In this document: positions 9,648 to 17,976 of the stretch, in pieces
Layout of the letters: each line of letters begins with the position of its first letter
Position numbering within the stretch: the first letter of the stretch is position 1
Assembly: GCF_013085345.1 (NCBI RefSeq)
Contig: NZ_JABFAJ010000003.1
Span: 357,617-421,616, forward strand
DNA: 64,000 nucleotides
Origin: Isoptericola sediminis
GTDB taxonomy: Bacteria; Actinomycetota; Actinomycetes; Actinomycetales; Cellulomonadaceae
Reading direction: 5' to 3'
Notes under the pieces: model-generated
What the model saw: only the letters and a program-made list of their open reading frames with translations
The model's database searches: none
Told to the model about the DNA's origin: nothing
Program-made: the position numbers and the translations under genes

Positions 9648-10253
9648 CTACGGCGGGCCATCGTCCTCGACCTCCTCCCGTGTCAGTGGCGCCGCGGGCG
9701 AGGGGTGGCGGATACCGCGACTGAGCGCTCTGGCCCACGACTGGTCGAGGTCCGGGATGCCCAGCATCGTGAGCAGGTGGCACAGCTGGCCCACCGCGAC
9801 GAATCGCTGGACCTGCGCATCCGAGCCCCGCGACCGGGACTGTGCAAACGACGTGATGCGAGCGACCCCCCTGGTCATCGATGCGTGGATCTCCGGGACG
9901 TCGGACGCGCTCAGGGCGTGCACCTGGAGCAGGAGGAGATCGCGGTCTGCGATCAGTCGGGCGTAGGCACCCCCCATGGCCTCCAGCACATCGGCAGGTT
10001 CGACGGACGCAGAGGCGCTCGCACCTTCCTCCAGCGCTGCCTCCACCAGATCGAAGCACCGGTCGAGGGCTGCCACGAACAAAGCCGTCTTGTTCGGGAA
10101 GAGCTTGAAGACGTACGCCGGGGAGATACCCGCGTCCTGCGCGAGGGCCGTCGTGGGAGTCCCCAGGTAGCCCGTGCGAGCGAACGTACGAATGGCGCTG
10201 TCCACCAGAGCGGTCCGTCGGGACTGAGAGGTGGAGGTCACGGTGCGCGCCAT
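9648..10253 (-). CDS. TetR-family transcriptional repressor
   Basis: A 201-residue regulator. Residues 12-60 are a TetR N-terminal helix-turn-helix: ALVDSAIRTFARTGYLGT, then TTALAQDAGISPAYVFKLFPNKTALFVAAL. The C-terminal helical ligand domain is typical in length. ATG lies 7 nt after a -10-like TACAGT, and the GTGAGTG palindrome covers this -10 region, so it should repress itself. The same palindrome stands before the SDR gene downstream. Odd detail: after the TAG stop the frame continues for 23 sense codons with a hydrophobic stretch (VVVALVAALPMTYAVLVVID), which may be a short coupled peptide or a sign of a recent stop mutation. Confidence 0.9.
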   Translation of the reverse strand: MARTVTSTSQSRRTALVDSAIRTFARTGYLGTPTTALAQDAGISPAYVFKLFPNKTALFVAALDRCFDLVEAALEEGASASASVEPADVLEAMGGAYARLIADRDLLLLQVHALSASDVPEIHASMTRGVARITSFAQSRSRGSDAQVQRFVAVGQLCHLLTMLGIPDLDQSWARALSRGIRHPSPAAPLTREEVEDDGPP

Positions 10254-10273
10254 GTGAGTGACTGTACACTCAC
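10254..10273 (-). promoter_or_regulatory. TetR-type autoregulatory operator
   Basis: Palindrome GTGAGTGACTGTACACTCAC directly in front of the TetR ATG. It contains the putative -10 (TACAGT on the minus strand), so bound repressor would block the promoter. Confidence 0.7.
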
Positions 10274-10314
10274 TCCTGTCGGACAGCAACCCCTCGGGAC
10301 CATGCGTCGTCGGC

Positions 10315-11247
10315 TCATCGTGCGGGTGTGCGAGCGGGGCCGGTGCTGCGCGTCGTCCACCAGATGATGGTGGTGATGACGACCAGTGCGGCGCTCGGGA
10401 TGAGATACGTGATCGAGCCGGCGGCCTCCGCCCGGCCGCTGAGTGCCCCGCTGACATCGGTGTGCAGGGTGGTGGCCAGCACCAGGCCCACGACGTTGTA
10501 GAGCGCGTGGAGCGCGACGGCGACCTCGAGCCCACCGGTGCGCCACGTGATGACAGCCATCGACCCGAACAGCACGAGGTACGAGGTGAGGATGTAGGGG
10601 TCGAGCGAGCCGTGGGCGAGCGCGAAGAGGACGGTCGTGACGACGACGCCGAGCACCGCACCCGAGCGGGCACCGCGGGTCCACCCCCCGACGACCCGAA
10701 ACACCAGGCCACGGAGCCCGTACTCCTCGCCGGCGGCCGCCAGCGGCGTCAGCAGCATGCCGATCACGAAGTACGCCACGAGGTCCGCGATCGTCCACGG
10801 GATCTGCTCGCCGGGCTCCAGCAGGGAGCTGACGGAGACCGCGACGAGCAGCAGCGGACCGAAGACCAGCAGCGTTCGGGCCACGAGCCCGTACCGGAAG
10901 CGTCCGACCACGGAGTGCAGTGAGCGGGCGGGCAGTCCGTAGAGCCAGCGTTGCAGCAGCATGGAGTAGGGGATCAGCACCGCGAGGGAGAGGGTGCCTG
11001 CGGCATGCTGGAGCGGGGTGGACCCCGCACCTCCCATCAGGTGCGCGTCGATGAGGGACGCACCGAACAGGAACAGCTGGGCGAAGCCGACGAGTCCGGC
11101 GAGCAGCAGCACGATGGCCAGCAGGCCGCGCGGGATGCGGCGCGCGTCGCCCGCGTACACGCGGTGGTACTCGACGTCGGCCGGCACACCGGATGGACGG
11201 GTCGGCCCCTCGAGCTGGAGGGGAGGGTTCTTGGTGGCGTTGGGCAC
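10315..11247 (-). CDS. CPBP-family intramembrane metalloprotease
   Basis: A 310-residue polytopic membrane protein of the CPBP (CAAX protease/bacteriocin-processing, Abi) family. The diagnostic motifs are EEYGLR (residues 174-179), FALAHGS with His212, and HALYN with His247; together they form the glutamate/histidine metal site in the membrane. About eight hydrophobic segments are visible. The GTG start has AGGAGA 3 nt upstream. It follows the upstream membrane-protein gene by 16 nt on the same strand, so the two probably form an operon. Roles in the family include peptide processing and immunity; which one applies here is unknown. Confidence 0.85.
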   Translation of the reverse strand: MPNATKNPPLQLEGPTRPSGVPADVEYHRVYAGDARRIPRGLLAIVLLLAGLVGFAQLFLFGASLIDAHLMGGAGSTPLQHAAGTLSLAVLIPYSMLLQRWLYGLPARSLHSVVGRFRYGLVARTLLVFGPLLLVAVSVSSLLEPGEQIPWTIADLVAYFVIGMLLTPLAAAGEEYGLRGLVFRVVGGWTRGARSGAVLGVVVTTVLFALAHGSLDPYILTSYLVLFGSMAVITWRTGGLEVAVALHALYNVVGLVLATTLHTDVSGALSGRAEAAGSITYLIPSAALVVITTIIWWTTRSTGPARTPAR

Positions 11248-11263
11248 GGTTCTCCTGGTGAGG

Positions 11264-11914
11264 TCAGCCGGCGAGGTCGTCGAGCCAGTTCGAGCGCATC
11301 CGGAGGGCGCGTTCGGTGCTACCGATGACCGCAGCGATCCCGACGAGCACGTTGCCCGTCGGGGGAAGGCGGATGGGCGAGGTGAAGGTCCCGATCGAGT
11401 CGGCGACGGGAGGGACCTGGGAGATCTCCTGGATGATCTGCGGGACGGCTACGCACACCCCGGCGAGGACGAGCAGGGTCGAGGCGAGGCCGACGACCCG
11501 GCTCAGGCGAGGACGCTCGTGGTGCAGACGTGCGCGGCGCCCCTCGGCCGAGGAGGGGTGGGGGATCAACGGCACCTCCCCACCGCCCGCGGGTACGTAG
11601 TGGCAGCGTCGGAGCCCGAAGGTGCCGACGGCGACCTCGATGCGGCCCCCCGGCACCACGAGCCGCGCCGGCAGCGTCGAGACGGCGAGCTGTACTCCGT
11701 CGCGGTAGAGACGCGCACGGACCGCGCCGTCGGAGCCGTCGCCGGCTCGGCGGACGTCGACGGCGTAGGTGGAGGCCGCACCCCCGGGCCCGGGCAGCGT
11801 CAGCGTGCGCAGCGACCTGCCGGCCAGCTGCCACCAGCGGAAGGGCGGCAGCGGCTGCCCGGTTCCAGGACGCACGCGCCGTGCAGCGAGGCGATTCCGC
11901 GCTCCGTCGAACAT
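11264..11914 (-). CDS. Hypothetical membrane protein, operon partner of CPBP protease
   Basis: A 216-residue protein that I do not recognise. The first 120 residues are soluble and beta-rich; the C-terminal half has a hydrophobic helix (VVGLASTLLVLAGVCVAV, about 138-155) and a second weaker one (GNVLVGIAAVIGS). No signal peptide is seen, so the N-terminal part is probably cytoplasmic. The ATG is 10 nt from a G-rich AGGGGG; the start is moderately certain. Divergent from a TetR-type regulator with a 15-bp palindrome in between. Confidence 0.6.
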   Translation of the reverse strand: MFDGARNRLAARRVRPGTGQPLPPFRWWQLAGRSLRTLTLPGPGGAASTYAVDVRRAGDGSDGAVRARLYRDGVQLAVSTLPARLVVPGGRIEVAVGTFGLRRCHYVPAGGGEVPLIPHPSSAEGRRARLHHERPRLSRVVGLASTLLVLAGVCVAVPQIIQEISQVPPVADSIGTFTSPIRLPPTGNVLVGIAAVIGSTERALRMRSNWLDDLAG

Positions 11915-11957
11915 TCACGCTCGCCCCCTCTCGTTCTAGTACGCTGTAACAGAGATG

Positions 11958-11987
11958 TTGGAGTGGACGCTATCACACTGTGATACT
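11958..11987 (+). promoter_or_regulatory. Putative promoter with TetR-type palindrome
   Basis: The palindrome TATCACACTGTGATA (11971-11985) lies in the 96-nt gap between the divergent membrane-protein and TetR genes. A plus-strand promoter TTGGAG (11958-11963), 18-nt spacer, GATACT (11982-11987) overlaps it. The regulator probably binds here and controls both directions. Confidence 0.5.
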
Positions 11988-12010
11988 CAATCCAGGCGAG
12001 AGGGACGGGC

Positions 12011-12637
12011 ATGGGTGCGCGCACCGAGGAACCAGGAACGCGGGACAAGATCCTGATCGCCGCGGCGACGATGCTCGGCGAGAACCCGACCGCCCGCTTG
12101 AGCGTCCGGGCGGTCGCCGCTCGCGCTCAGGTGAGCACCGGCTCGCTACGGCACTTCTTCCCGACGCAGCGAGCGCTCATCGATACCGTGATCGCCGGGC
12201 TCTACGAGGTCGACATCCCCGACGACCCGATCGACGACCGCACGAGGACGCCGAGCGGACGTCTCCTCGCGGGGATGCAGCTGCTCCTGGCACAGGTGGG
12301 CGCCGGAGACAGCGCACGCCAGCACTGGGCGGCGCTGTACGACGCATACATCGCCTCCCCTCCCACCGACGACGAGGCCGCGACCTACTTCGCCCTGGAA
12401 CGCCTGGGCCGCCAGCGCGTCGAGCGTTGGCTGGCGGCTCTCGCCGAGGAGGGTGCGATACCCGCTGGCGATATCGCGCAGCGCGCGCGGTTCCTCATGA
12501 CCGTCCTCAACGGCCTGATGACAGAACGCGCCCTGCCCGCCGACGCGCTGCAGGTCCAGACCGAGACCGAGACACTCCGCCTGGCGGTGCACGCCGTCAT
12601 CTCCGGACCCGTCCAGGAGCCGGGACCCGACACCTGA
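12011..12637 (+). CDS. TetR-family transcriptional regulator
   Basis: A 208-residue regulator. The N-terminal helix-turn-helix is GTRDKILIAAATMLGE followed by RLSVRAVAARAQVSTGSLRHFF, at about residues 9-55. The C-terminal domain is helical, of the TetR_C type found in proteins controlling membrane or efflux functions. ATG is preceded by GAGAGGGA. It is divergent from the CPBP-protease operon, and the palindrome between them is its likely operator. The ligand cannot be inferred. Confidence 0.88.
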   Translation: MGARTEEPGTRDKILIAAATMLGENPTARLSVRAVAARAQVSTGSLRHFFPTQRALIDTVIAGLYEVDIPDDPIDDRTRTPSGRLLAGMQLLLAQVGAGDSARQHWAALYDAYIASPPTDDEAATYFALERLGRQRVERWLAALAEEGAIPAGDIAQRARFLMTVLNGLMTERALPADALQVQTETETLRLAVHAVISGPVQEPGPDT

Positions 12638-12762
12638 CCCCGACCACCGGACCGACATCGTCCGTGCGGGACGGCTGAGGGAGGTGGTGCGGCCCCGCTG
12701 CGCGGCTCCTGGCCCACGACCCCCGGCGGACGATCGTCACCCCGGGCGACGGGCCGACCCCC

Positions 12763-13068
12763 TCAGCTCTCAGACCCGGGGCGTCCCTCCCGGTAGAGCA
12801 CGAGGTGCTCGTGGAAGAGCACTCCGTCGCGGATGTCCCCGGTGGCAGTGAAGCCGGTGTCGTCGGCGTAGTCGATGTGGGAGCCGGTGACGGTGTAGCT
12901 GCCGGTGTAGGCGCTACGCCTCGTCCCGCGGGCTTCGTCGTAGCGACCGTCGGCTCGCAGCTCCTGGCGGATGTGCCCGTCGGCGGTCACCCACATCCCG
13001 GTGACGTCCATCGCCTCGATCCCTGGTGCGGATCGGGTCTCCTGCGGCGGGTCCGGCTGCTTCGGCAC
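12763..13068 (-). CDS. Atu4866-domain protein
   Basis: A 101-residue protein matching the small Atu4866 family: GMWVTADGHIRQEL, GRYDEARG, SAYTGSYTVTGSHIDYADDT and DGVLFHEHLVLYRE are its conserved blocks. Members form a small beta-barrel of unknown, probably ligand-binding, function. The GTG start has the ribosome site AGAGGAAG. It is divergent from an XRE-type regulator, a common neighbourhood for this family, so it is probably under that regulator's control. Confidence 0.85.
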   Translation of the reverse strand: MPKQPDPPQETRSAPGIEAMDVTGMWVTADGHIRQELRADGRYDEARGTRRSAYTGSYTVTGSHIDYADDTGFTATGDIRDGVLFHEHLVLYREGRPGSES

Positions 13069-13203
13069 GATGTCTTCCTCTCGTCTCGTCGGTCTCCTTC
13101 AGCAACCCAGCCTGGACGGACGTCGGGGCGAGGGCCAGGGCGGCCTGCGCCGGGGTACGGCACACCCAGGGACGGGGGCGGGGCCCGGGTCTATCCTGCG
13201 CGC

Positions 13204-14049
13204 ATGGGCGGACGCAACGATCTCGGCGACTTCCTCAGGGCGCACCGCGGCCGGGTACGACCCGACGATGTCGGGCTGGCTTCGTACGGCGCCCGCCGGG
13301 TCGCGGGGCTACGCCGTGAGGAGGTGGCTGTGCTGGCGGGGATGAACAGCGACTACTACGCCCGCCTGGAGCAGGGGCGTGAGCGCAGCCCGTCCCCGCA
13401 GGTCCTCGAGGCGATCAGCGGGGCGCTGATGCTGGACGACGATGCTCGTGCGCACCTGTTCCGGCTCGCGGGAACCGTCCCACCGGGGAGACGCGGGGTG
13501 CCCCGGGAGTCGATCAGCCCCGGGATGCGTCAGCTGCTGGACGGGTACCCGAACGCCGCGGCGTTCGTCCTCAACCCCGCCACGGACGTCCTGGCGGCCA
13601 ACGCCATGGCGACGGCGCTCTTCTCGCCCTTCGTGACGATGGACAACCTGGCTCGCATGACCTTCCTGGACCCCGCCGCTCCCAGCTTCTTCGCCCACTG
13701 GGCGCGGGCGGCCGAGGCGGTGGTCGCGGAGCTGAGGCATGCCACGGGCCTCAACCCGCAGTACCGGCGTCTCCACGAGACGGTCCGTCGCCTGATCGAA
13801 GAGAGCGACGAGTTCGCCACGCTGTGGTCCTCCCATGCCGTTCAGGGGAAGACCCGCGCGAGCAAGGAGCTTCTCCACCCCGATGTCGGGCGCCTCCACC
13901 TGACCTTCCAGAGCTTCGACGTCCGGGGAGCGACGGGCCAGCAGCTGGTGATCTACCACGCCGAGCCGGGGAGCCCGAGCGCCGAGGCCCTCGCTCTGCT
14001 CGGCAGTCTGCACGTCACCCGTCGCCAGGACGCCGGTCCCGGACGCTGA
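13204..14049 (+). CDS. XRE-family regulator with MmyB-like ligand-binding domain
   Basis: A 281-residue regulator. Residues 1-80 are an XRE-type helix-turn-helix: LGDFLRAHRGRVRPDDVGL, VAGLRREEVAVLAGMNSDYY and RLEQGRERSPSPQVLEAI. Residues 100-270 are the MmyB-like C-terminal domain (PNAAAFVLNPATDVLAANAM, then FATLWSSHAVQ and KELLHPDVGRLHLTFQSFDV). This family, common in Actinomycetota, usually regulates an adjacent divergent reductase or small-ligand protein. ATG is 6 nt after TATCCT (13192-13197), so the mRNA is probably leaderless. Confidence 0.92.
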   Translation: MGGRNDLGDFLRAHRGRVRPDDVGLASYGARRVAGLRREEVAVLAGMNSDYYARLEQGRERSPSPQVLEAISGALMLDDDARAHLFRLAGTVPPGRRGVPRESISPGMRQLLDGYPNAAAFVLNPATDVLAANAMATALFSPFVTMDNLARMTFLDPAAPSFFAHWARAAEAVVAELRHATGLNPQYRRLHETVRRLIEESDEFATLWSSHAVQGKTRASKELLHPDVGRLHLTFQSFDVRGATGQQLVIYHAEPGSPSAEALALLGSLHVTRRQDAGPGR

Positions 14050-14084
14050 CGCGTCCGCGTCGGCACCACGGCGCCCTTCGCCCC

Positions 14085-15482
14085 TCAGGCGGTCGGGATG
14101 GTGTTCAGCACGTACTCCCGCGAGGCGTGGACCTCGTCGCGCAGGGCGGGCAGATCGACGCCCAGGACCTGACCGTCCCACTTGCGAGGCTCGCCGTTGA
14201 TGAGCACCGCACTGATGTTGCGGGCATCGGACCCCAGGACGACGGTGCCGATCGGGTCGTTGAGCGGCATGTTGTTGAGGTCCTCGGCGCGGATCACCAG
14301 GAGGTCGGCCTTCTTGCCAGGGGTGAGCGAGCCGGTGATGTGTGCCAGGCCGTTGGTGCGGGCTCCCTGGAGGGTCGCGAAGTCCAGCACGTCGCGCGAG
14401 GTGATCCTGGCCGGCTGCTGGTCGGTGCCGTAGGCGGCGTTGACCGCACGCATCCGCTGAATCGCGTGCAGTGCCCGCATCTGCGTGAACATGTCACTGG
14501 CCAGTGCGACCTCGACGTCGATGCTCAGACCTGGACGGACGCCGACAGCCAGCGCCTCGTCGATGGCGGGAATCGCGGTCTCCAGACCGATCTGAGCGTC
14601 CGAGGTCGGGGCGAGGGCGATGGTCGTGCCGCTCTCGCCGATCGCCCTCCACGCCGCGGACGTCAGGCCGGTGGCGTGGATGAGGGTGAGGTCCGGTCCG
14701 AGGAGGCCGTCCCTCGCCCAGCTGAGGACGGCCCGTGACGAGGAGGCACCGAAGAGGGCGTCCACGCTCACGCCGATACCCAGGTCGCGCGCCGTGCGGG
14801 CGAGCTCGGTGCCGTAGGCGAGGGCAGGTCCGCTGATCTCGTCGGTGGCCAGGGCTGCGAGGCGCAGCGTCAGCAGCTGGTCGTCGGAGGAGAAGTACTG
14901 CTCCTGGAGACGGGCCAGGTCGCCCGGCCACTGCTTGTCCCAGTCACCGAAGTGCGGCCCCATCGAGGCGTGCACCCCCCGGATGCCGGAGTCGACGAGC
15001 GCCTCGACCGCGGCGTCGGAGTGCTCGGGAGTGCGGGAGTTGTGGGAGAAGTCGAGCATGCACGTGATGCCGCTGTCGATCGCGGTCAGGGCGGCCAACC
15101 GCGTGCCCACGTACATGTCATGGGGCCGGAAGACGGTCGCGTAGCGCGCGAGGGTGGACATCACGTACGCCCCGAGATCATCGACGTCCGGCATGATCCG
15201 GCGCAGCTGGGTCTCCCAGGCGTGCCGATGGCTATCGACGAACCCCGGGGTGATGATCGTGTCGGCAGCATCCACGATCACGGCGCCGTCCTGGCTCAGG
15301 CCTGGTCCGATCGCGGCGATCGTGTCGCCCTCGACGAGCAGATCCGCTTGGTGCTGGACGCCGTGGCCGGCGTCCATGGTCACGATGGTGGCGTTGGTGA
15401 AGAGGATGCGCCGCTTCGGGTCGGGGGACCGGCGCTGCACCTGCTCGAGTACTGCGGGGCTGGTCGTGTCATGGAGGGTCAC
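14085..15482 (-). CDS. Amidohydrolase-family protein (TRZ/ATZ, cytosine-deaminase-like)
   Basis: A 465-residue metal-dependent hydrolase of the amidohydrolase superfamily. The metal-binding motif GFVDSHRHAWE (His85, His87) follows the N-terminal beta-sandwich; HATGL and the later SIDVEVALASDMF block occupy the positions of the remaining ligands. The C-terminal ITGSLTPGKKADLLVI is the usual family ending. Relatives include chlorohydrolases, guanine deaminase-like and SsnA-like enzymes; the substrate is open. The GTG start at 15482 has GGAG 5 nt upstream; a frame opening further upstream has no ribosome site. No permease or other catabolic gene lies beside it. Confidence 0.82.
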   Translation of the reverse strand: MTLHDTTSPAVLEQVQRRSPDPKRRILFTNATIVTMDAGHGVQHQADLLVEGDTIAAIGPGLSQDGAVIVDAADTIITPGFVDSHRHAWETQLRRIMPDVDDLGAYVMSTLARYATVFRPHDMYVGTRLAALTAIDSGITCMLDFSHNSRTPEHSDAAVEALVDSGIRGVHASMGPHFGDWDKQWPGDLARLQEQYFSSDDQLLTLRLAALATDEISGPALAYGTELARTARDLGIGVSVDALFGASSSRAVLSWARDGLLGPDLTLIHATGLTSAAWRAIGESGTTIALAPTSDAQIGLETAIPAIDEALAVGVRPGLSIDVEVALASDMFTQMRALHAIQRMRAVNAAYGTDQQPARITSRDVLDFATLQGARTNGLAHITGSLTPGKKADLLVIRAEDLNNMPLNDPIGTVVLGSDARNISAVLINGEPRKWDGQVLGVDLPALRDEVHASREYVLNTIPTA

Positions 15483-15860
15483 GAGGGCTCCTGTTCGTCG
15501 TGCCGAGGCCAGGAGCCTCAGCGGGGTGGGTACGCGGTCCAGCCTGCGACCGCCCGCGGACGACGACCAGGCCGATCCGTGCCCAGGGATGGCCCACCCA
15601 CCCTCGACGTGCGATGTCCGGTGCGACCGTCGCCGTCTCGGCCGCCGGCCCGGCGAGCCCCACCGCAGGGCGAAGCTCAGTTCCGGTGCGGAGATCGTGG
15701 GGACCGCGGAAGCATCCCGTGCGGGGTACGGCATGCTGCGCCGGGTCAGGAGTCTCTTCGGCCAACGGTGCGAAGCGCCATGGCCACGGGGCCTCCACGC
15801 CACCTCACGACCACCCGGGGGGCGAGAGGATCTCCGGACGGCGTCTCCCCGGCCATCCCC
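15483..15860. other. Gap upstream of the amidohydrolase gene
   Basis: No gene with a usable start and ribosome site on either strand. It should hold the amidohydrolase promoter, but I could not pick one with confidence. Confidence 0.4.
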
Positions 15861-15894
15861 TGGCACTCGACCCGCCCGCGACGGGTCGAATGCC
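15861..15894 (-). terminator. Hairpin downstream of tRNA-Ser(TGA)
   Basis: Arms TGGCACTCGACCCG and CGGGTCGAATGCCA (one mismatch) with a short loop, 31 nt past the tRNA-Ser 3' end on the minus strand. Confidence 0.55.
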
Positions 15895-15924
15895 AGGAGT
15901 CCACGGGGGAACCGTGTGATTCTG

Positions 15925-16009
15925 CGGAGGGCGGGGGATTCGAACCCCCGGTTGCTTGCGCAACAACGGTTTTCAAGACCGTCACATTCGGCCGCTCTGT
16001 CAGCCCTCC
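15925..16009 (-). tRNA. tRNA-Ser (anticodon TGA)
   Basis: Minus-strand class II tRNA of 85 nt: acceptor GGAGGGC/GCCCTCC, anticodon stem ACGGT/ACCGT around loop CTTGAAA, a long variable arm (TTGCGCAAGCAA) and T arm with GGTTCGAATCC. Anticodon TGA reads UCA and UCG. Confidence 0.95.
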
Positions 16010-16045
16010 TCGGCCCGACAGTCTAGTCGGGCCCTGCCCGGGGAA

Positions 16046-16090
16046 CGACGACGGCCGGGGACGGTGGCACACCGTCCCCGGCCGTCGTCG
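16046..16090 (-). terminator. Terminator of the conservon operon
   Basis: Near-perfect hairpin with arms of about 19 bp (CGACGACGGCCGGGGACGG and its complement) 7 nt after the cvnD stop on the minus strand. No T-run. Confidence 0.7.
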
Positions 16091-16097
16091 GTCGAGA

Positions 16098-17045
16098 TCA
16101 GCCGGGCTGGCTGCCCGAGCGCAGCTGGCGCATCGCGAGCTGCACGAGCGAGATCAGCGTCTGCTTGGTCGCCGCCCGCGACCGTGCGTCCGTGTAGAGC
16201 ATCGGCACGTGCGCCGGGATCTGCAGCGCCTCGCGCACGTCCTCGAGGCGGTGCTTGGCCACACCGTCGAAGCAGTTGACGCCGACGACGAACGGGACGC
16301 CGCGCGACTCGAAGTAGTCGATCGCGGGGAAGCACTGCTCGAGACGGTCGGTGTCCACCAGCACGACGGCACCGATGGCGCCGCGGACGAGGTCGTCCCA
16401 CATGAAGAGGAAGCGGTCCTGGCCGGGGGTGCCGAAGAGGTAGAGCCAGAGGTTGCCCGGCAGCGACACGCGCCCGAAGTCCATCGCCACGGTGGTGGTC
16501 GTCTTGCGGTCGGTGACCCCGCCCGCGTCGTCGACGCCCATGGAGTGCTCGGTCATCGCGGCCTCGGTGTTCAGCGGCTCGACGTCCGAGATCGAGCCGA
16601 TGAACGTCGTCTTGCCGACCGCGAAGCCGCCCGCGACCACGATCTTCGTGACGGTGGGGGCGGCGCTGCCGTCCGGCGCGGTCGCCCTGGCGGGAGCCGT
16701 GGGCGCGGGGGCCTGCTCCTGTGCCTCCGGAGCCTGCTGCTGGGCCGCCGGGGCGGCGCTCGCGCTCTGCGCCGGGGCCTGGCCCGTCGGGGCGGCCTGG
16801 GTGTCGGTCGCCACACCCGGCTGGGGTGCGGTCGAGGCCTGGGGCTCGGACGTCGTGCGCGCCGACGGTGCGCCACCGCCGAGCACGCTCTGGCGCACCG
16901 GGCCACCGCTCATCGCGGCGCCCGACGGTGCGGCACCTGCTGTCGACGCGCCCATCGCACCAGCAGGCTGCGAGATCGGCGCCCAGCTGGGAGCGAACCC
17001 GCCCGAGCCTGCGGGCGACGCACTGTCAGAGGGCGGAAATGCCAT
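16098..17045 (-). CDS. cvnD: Conservon GTPase, CvnD-type
   Basis: A 315-residue GTP-binding protein, last gene of the conservon. Residues 1-130 are an Ala/Pro/Gln-rich, probably disordered extension. The GTPase domain starts at about 133: P-loop GGFAVGKTTF (139-148), switch region with a TTTTVAMDFG block, and LFGTPGQDRF as the G3-like motif. Conservon GTPases resemble eukaryotic-type small G proteins and act at the membrane with the CvnA sensor. I chose ATG at 17045, which has GGAGAG 8 nt upstream; a GTG at 17054 would lie directly on that site. It overlaps the cvnC end by 20 nt, so it is translationally coupled. Confidence 0.9.
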   Translation of the reverse strand: MAFPPSDSASPAGSGGFAPSWAPISQPAGAMGASTAGAAPSGAAMSGGPVRQSVLGGGAPSARTTSEPQASTAPQPGVATDTQAAPTGQAPAQSASAAPAAQQQAPEAQEQAPAPTAPARATAPDGSAAPTVTKIVVAGGFAVGKTTFIGSISDVEPLNTEAAMTEHSMGVDDAGGVTDRKTTTTVAMDFGRVSLPGNLWLYLFGTPGQDRFLFMWDDLVRGAIGAVVLVDTDRLEQCFPAIDYFESRGVPFVVGVNCFDGVAKHRLEDVREALQIPAHVPMLYTDARSRAATKQTLISLVQLAMRQLRSGSQPG

Positions 17046-17442
17046 TGAGAACACTCTCCAAGACGCTCAGGGAAAGTCCCGAGTGGTTGCTGCCGTGGCC
17101 CGTGTGGACGTTCACGGGGGCCGAGGTGTGCACGGTGATGTGCCCCTCCTCCTGCATGTCCGCCACCAGGACGCGGACCACACCGAGGGGGAGCTTGAGC
17201 AGCGCCGACAGTTCGGCGATCGACACGTAGGTGTGCGCGGCGTGCTGAAGGATCGCGCGCTTCTCCGGCGTCAGACCGTGGCTGCTCACCGCTCCCGGCA
17301 TGACCTCGACAAGCGCCTCGAGCGGTAGATCGGACATCGACGAGCGGACACGACCTCCCGTGACCGCATAGGGACGCACCGTGGCAGCCTCGTAGCCGTC
17401 CGCGGATTGCGCGCCCAGGGAACCGAACGGTGCGTGCGTCAT
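17026..17442 (-). CDS. cvnC: Conservon DUF742 protein, CvnC-type
   Basis: A 138-residue protein of the DUF742 family. The hallmark block is VRPYAVTGGRVRS near residue 23, followed by a winged-helix-like region (ISELSALLKLPLG-type: IAELSALLKLPLGVVRVLV) and ITVH. In conservons this protein bridges the roadblock protein CvnB and the GTPase CvnD. ATG has GAGG 6 nt upstream. It begins 8 nt after the cvnB stop. Confidence 0.9.
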   Translation of the reverse strand: MTHAPFGSLGAQSADGYEAATVRPYAVTGGRVRSSMSDLPLEALVEVMPGAVSSHGLTPEKRAILQHAAHTYVSIAELSALLKLPLGVVRVLVADMQEEGHITVHTSAPVNVHTGHGSNHSGLSLSVLESVLNGISAL

Positions 17443-17450
17443 GCTTTACC

Positions 17451-17900
17451 TCATCCCACCTGTGCGGAGCGCTGGTTGCCGTCGACCGGAAGGGCGCCGC
17501 GCATCTCCGAGATGAGCTGCGGCGTCAGGGTCGACTCGGTCCGGGACACCAGCAGGGCCATCTCGTACCCCACGAGCCCGATGTCGCAGTTCGCGTCGGC
17601 CACCACGGCGAGCACGGACCCGTTCGAGACGTTCATCAGGAAGAGGTACCCGTTGTCCATCTCGATGATGGCCTGGCGGACGTTCCCGCCGTTGAGCTGG
17701 CGCGAGGCGCCGCGGGTCAGGCTCGACATCCCCGACACGATGGCCGCGAGCTGGTCGCCGCTGGTCCGGTCGAGCTGGTCCGACATCGCCATGAGGAGAC
17801 CGTCGGCCGAGACCACCAGCGTGTGGCGGCTGCCCGGCACGGTCCGGACGAAGTTGTCGAGAAGCCACCCGAAGTTGGTCGCTTCAGTACTGAGGGTCAC
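17451..17900 (-). CDS. cvnB: Roadblock/LC7-domain protein, CvnB-type
   Basis: A 149-residue Roadblock/LC7 protein. The domain runs from about 8 to 120: FGWLLDNFVRTVPGSRHTLVVSADGL-type N-terminus (FVRTVPGSRHTLVVSADGL), SGMSSLTRGASRQLNGGNVR, and VLAVVADANCDIGLVGYEM. Roadblock proteins of this type act as regulators of the partner GTPase. GTG start behind GAGGAGGAA. It lies 76 nt after cvnA on the same strand. Confidence 0.92.
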   Translation of the reverse strand: MTLSTEATNFGWLLDNFVRTVPGSRHTLVVSADGLLMAMSDQLDRTSGDQLAAIVSGMSSLTRGASRQLNGGNVRQAIIEMDNGYLFLMNVSNGSVLAVVADANCDIGLVGYEMALLVSRTESTLTPQLISEMRGALPVDGNQRSAQVG

Positions 17901-17976
17901 GCTTCCTCCTCGTCAAATGCGCTCTGCTGCGCAGGTCACCGCTGGTGCGGGGCCGATCCTTGGACATCATTCACGC

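Noticed and set aside
14952..17048. A 698-codon plus-strand frame from the amidohydrolase gene through tRNA-Ser into cvnD
   Set aside because: Runs through a tRNA on the other strand and overlaps strong genes antisense; no start signal.
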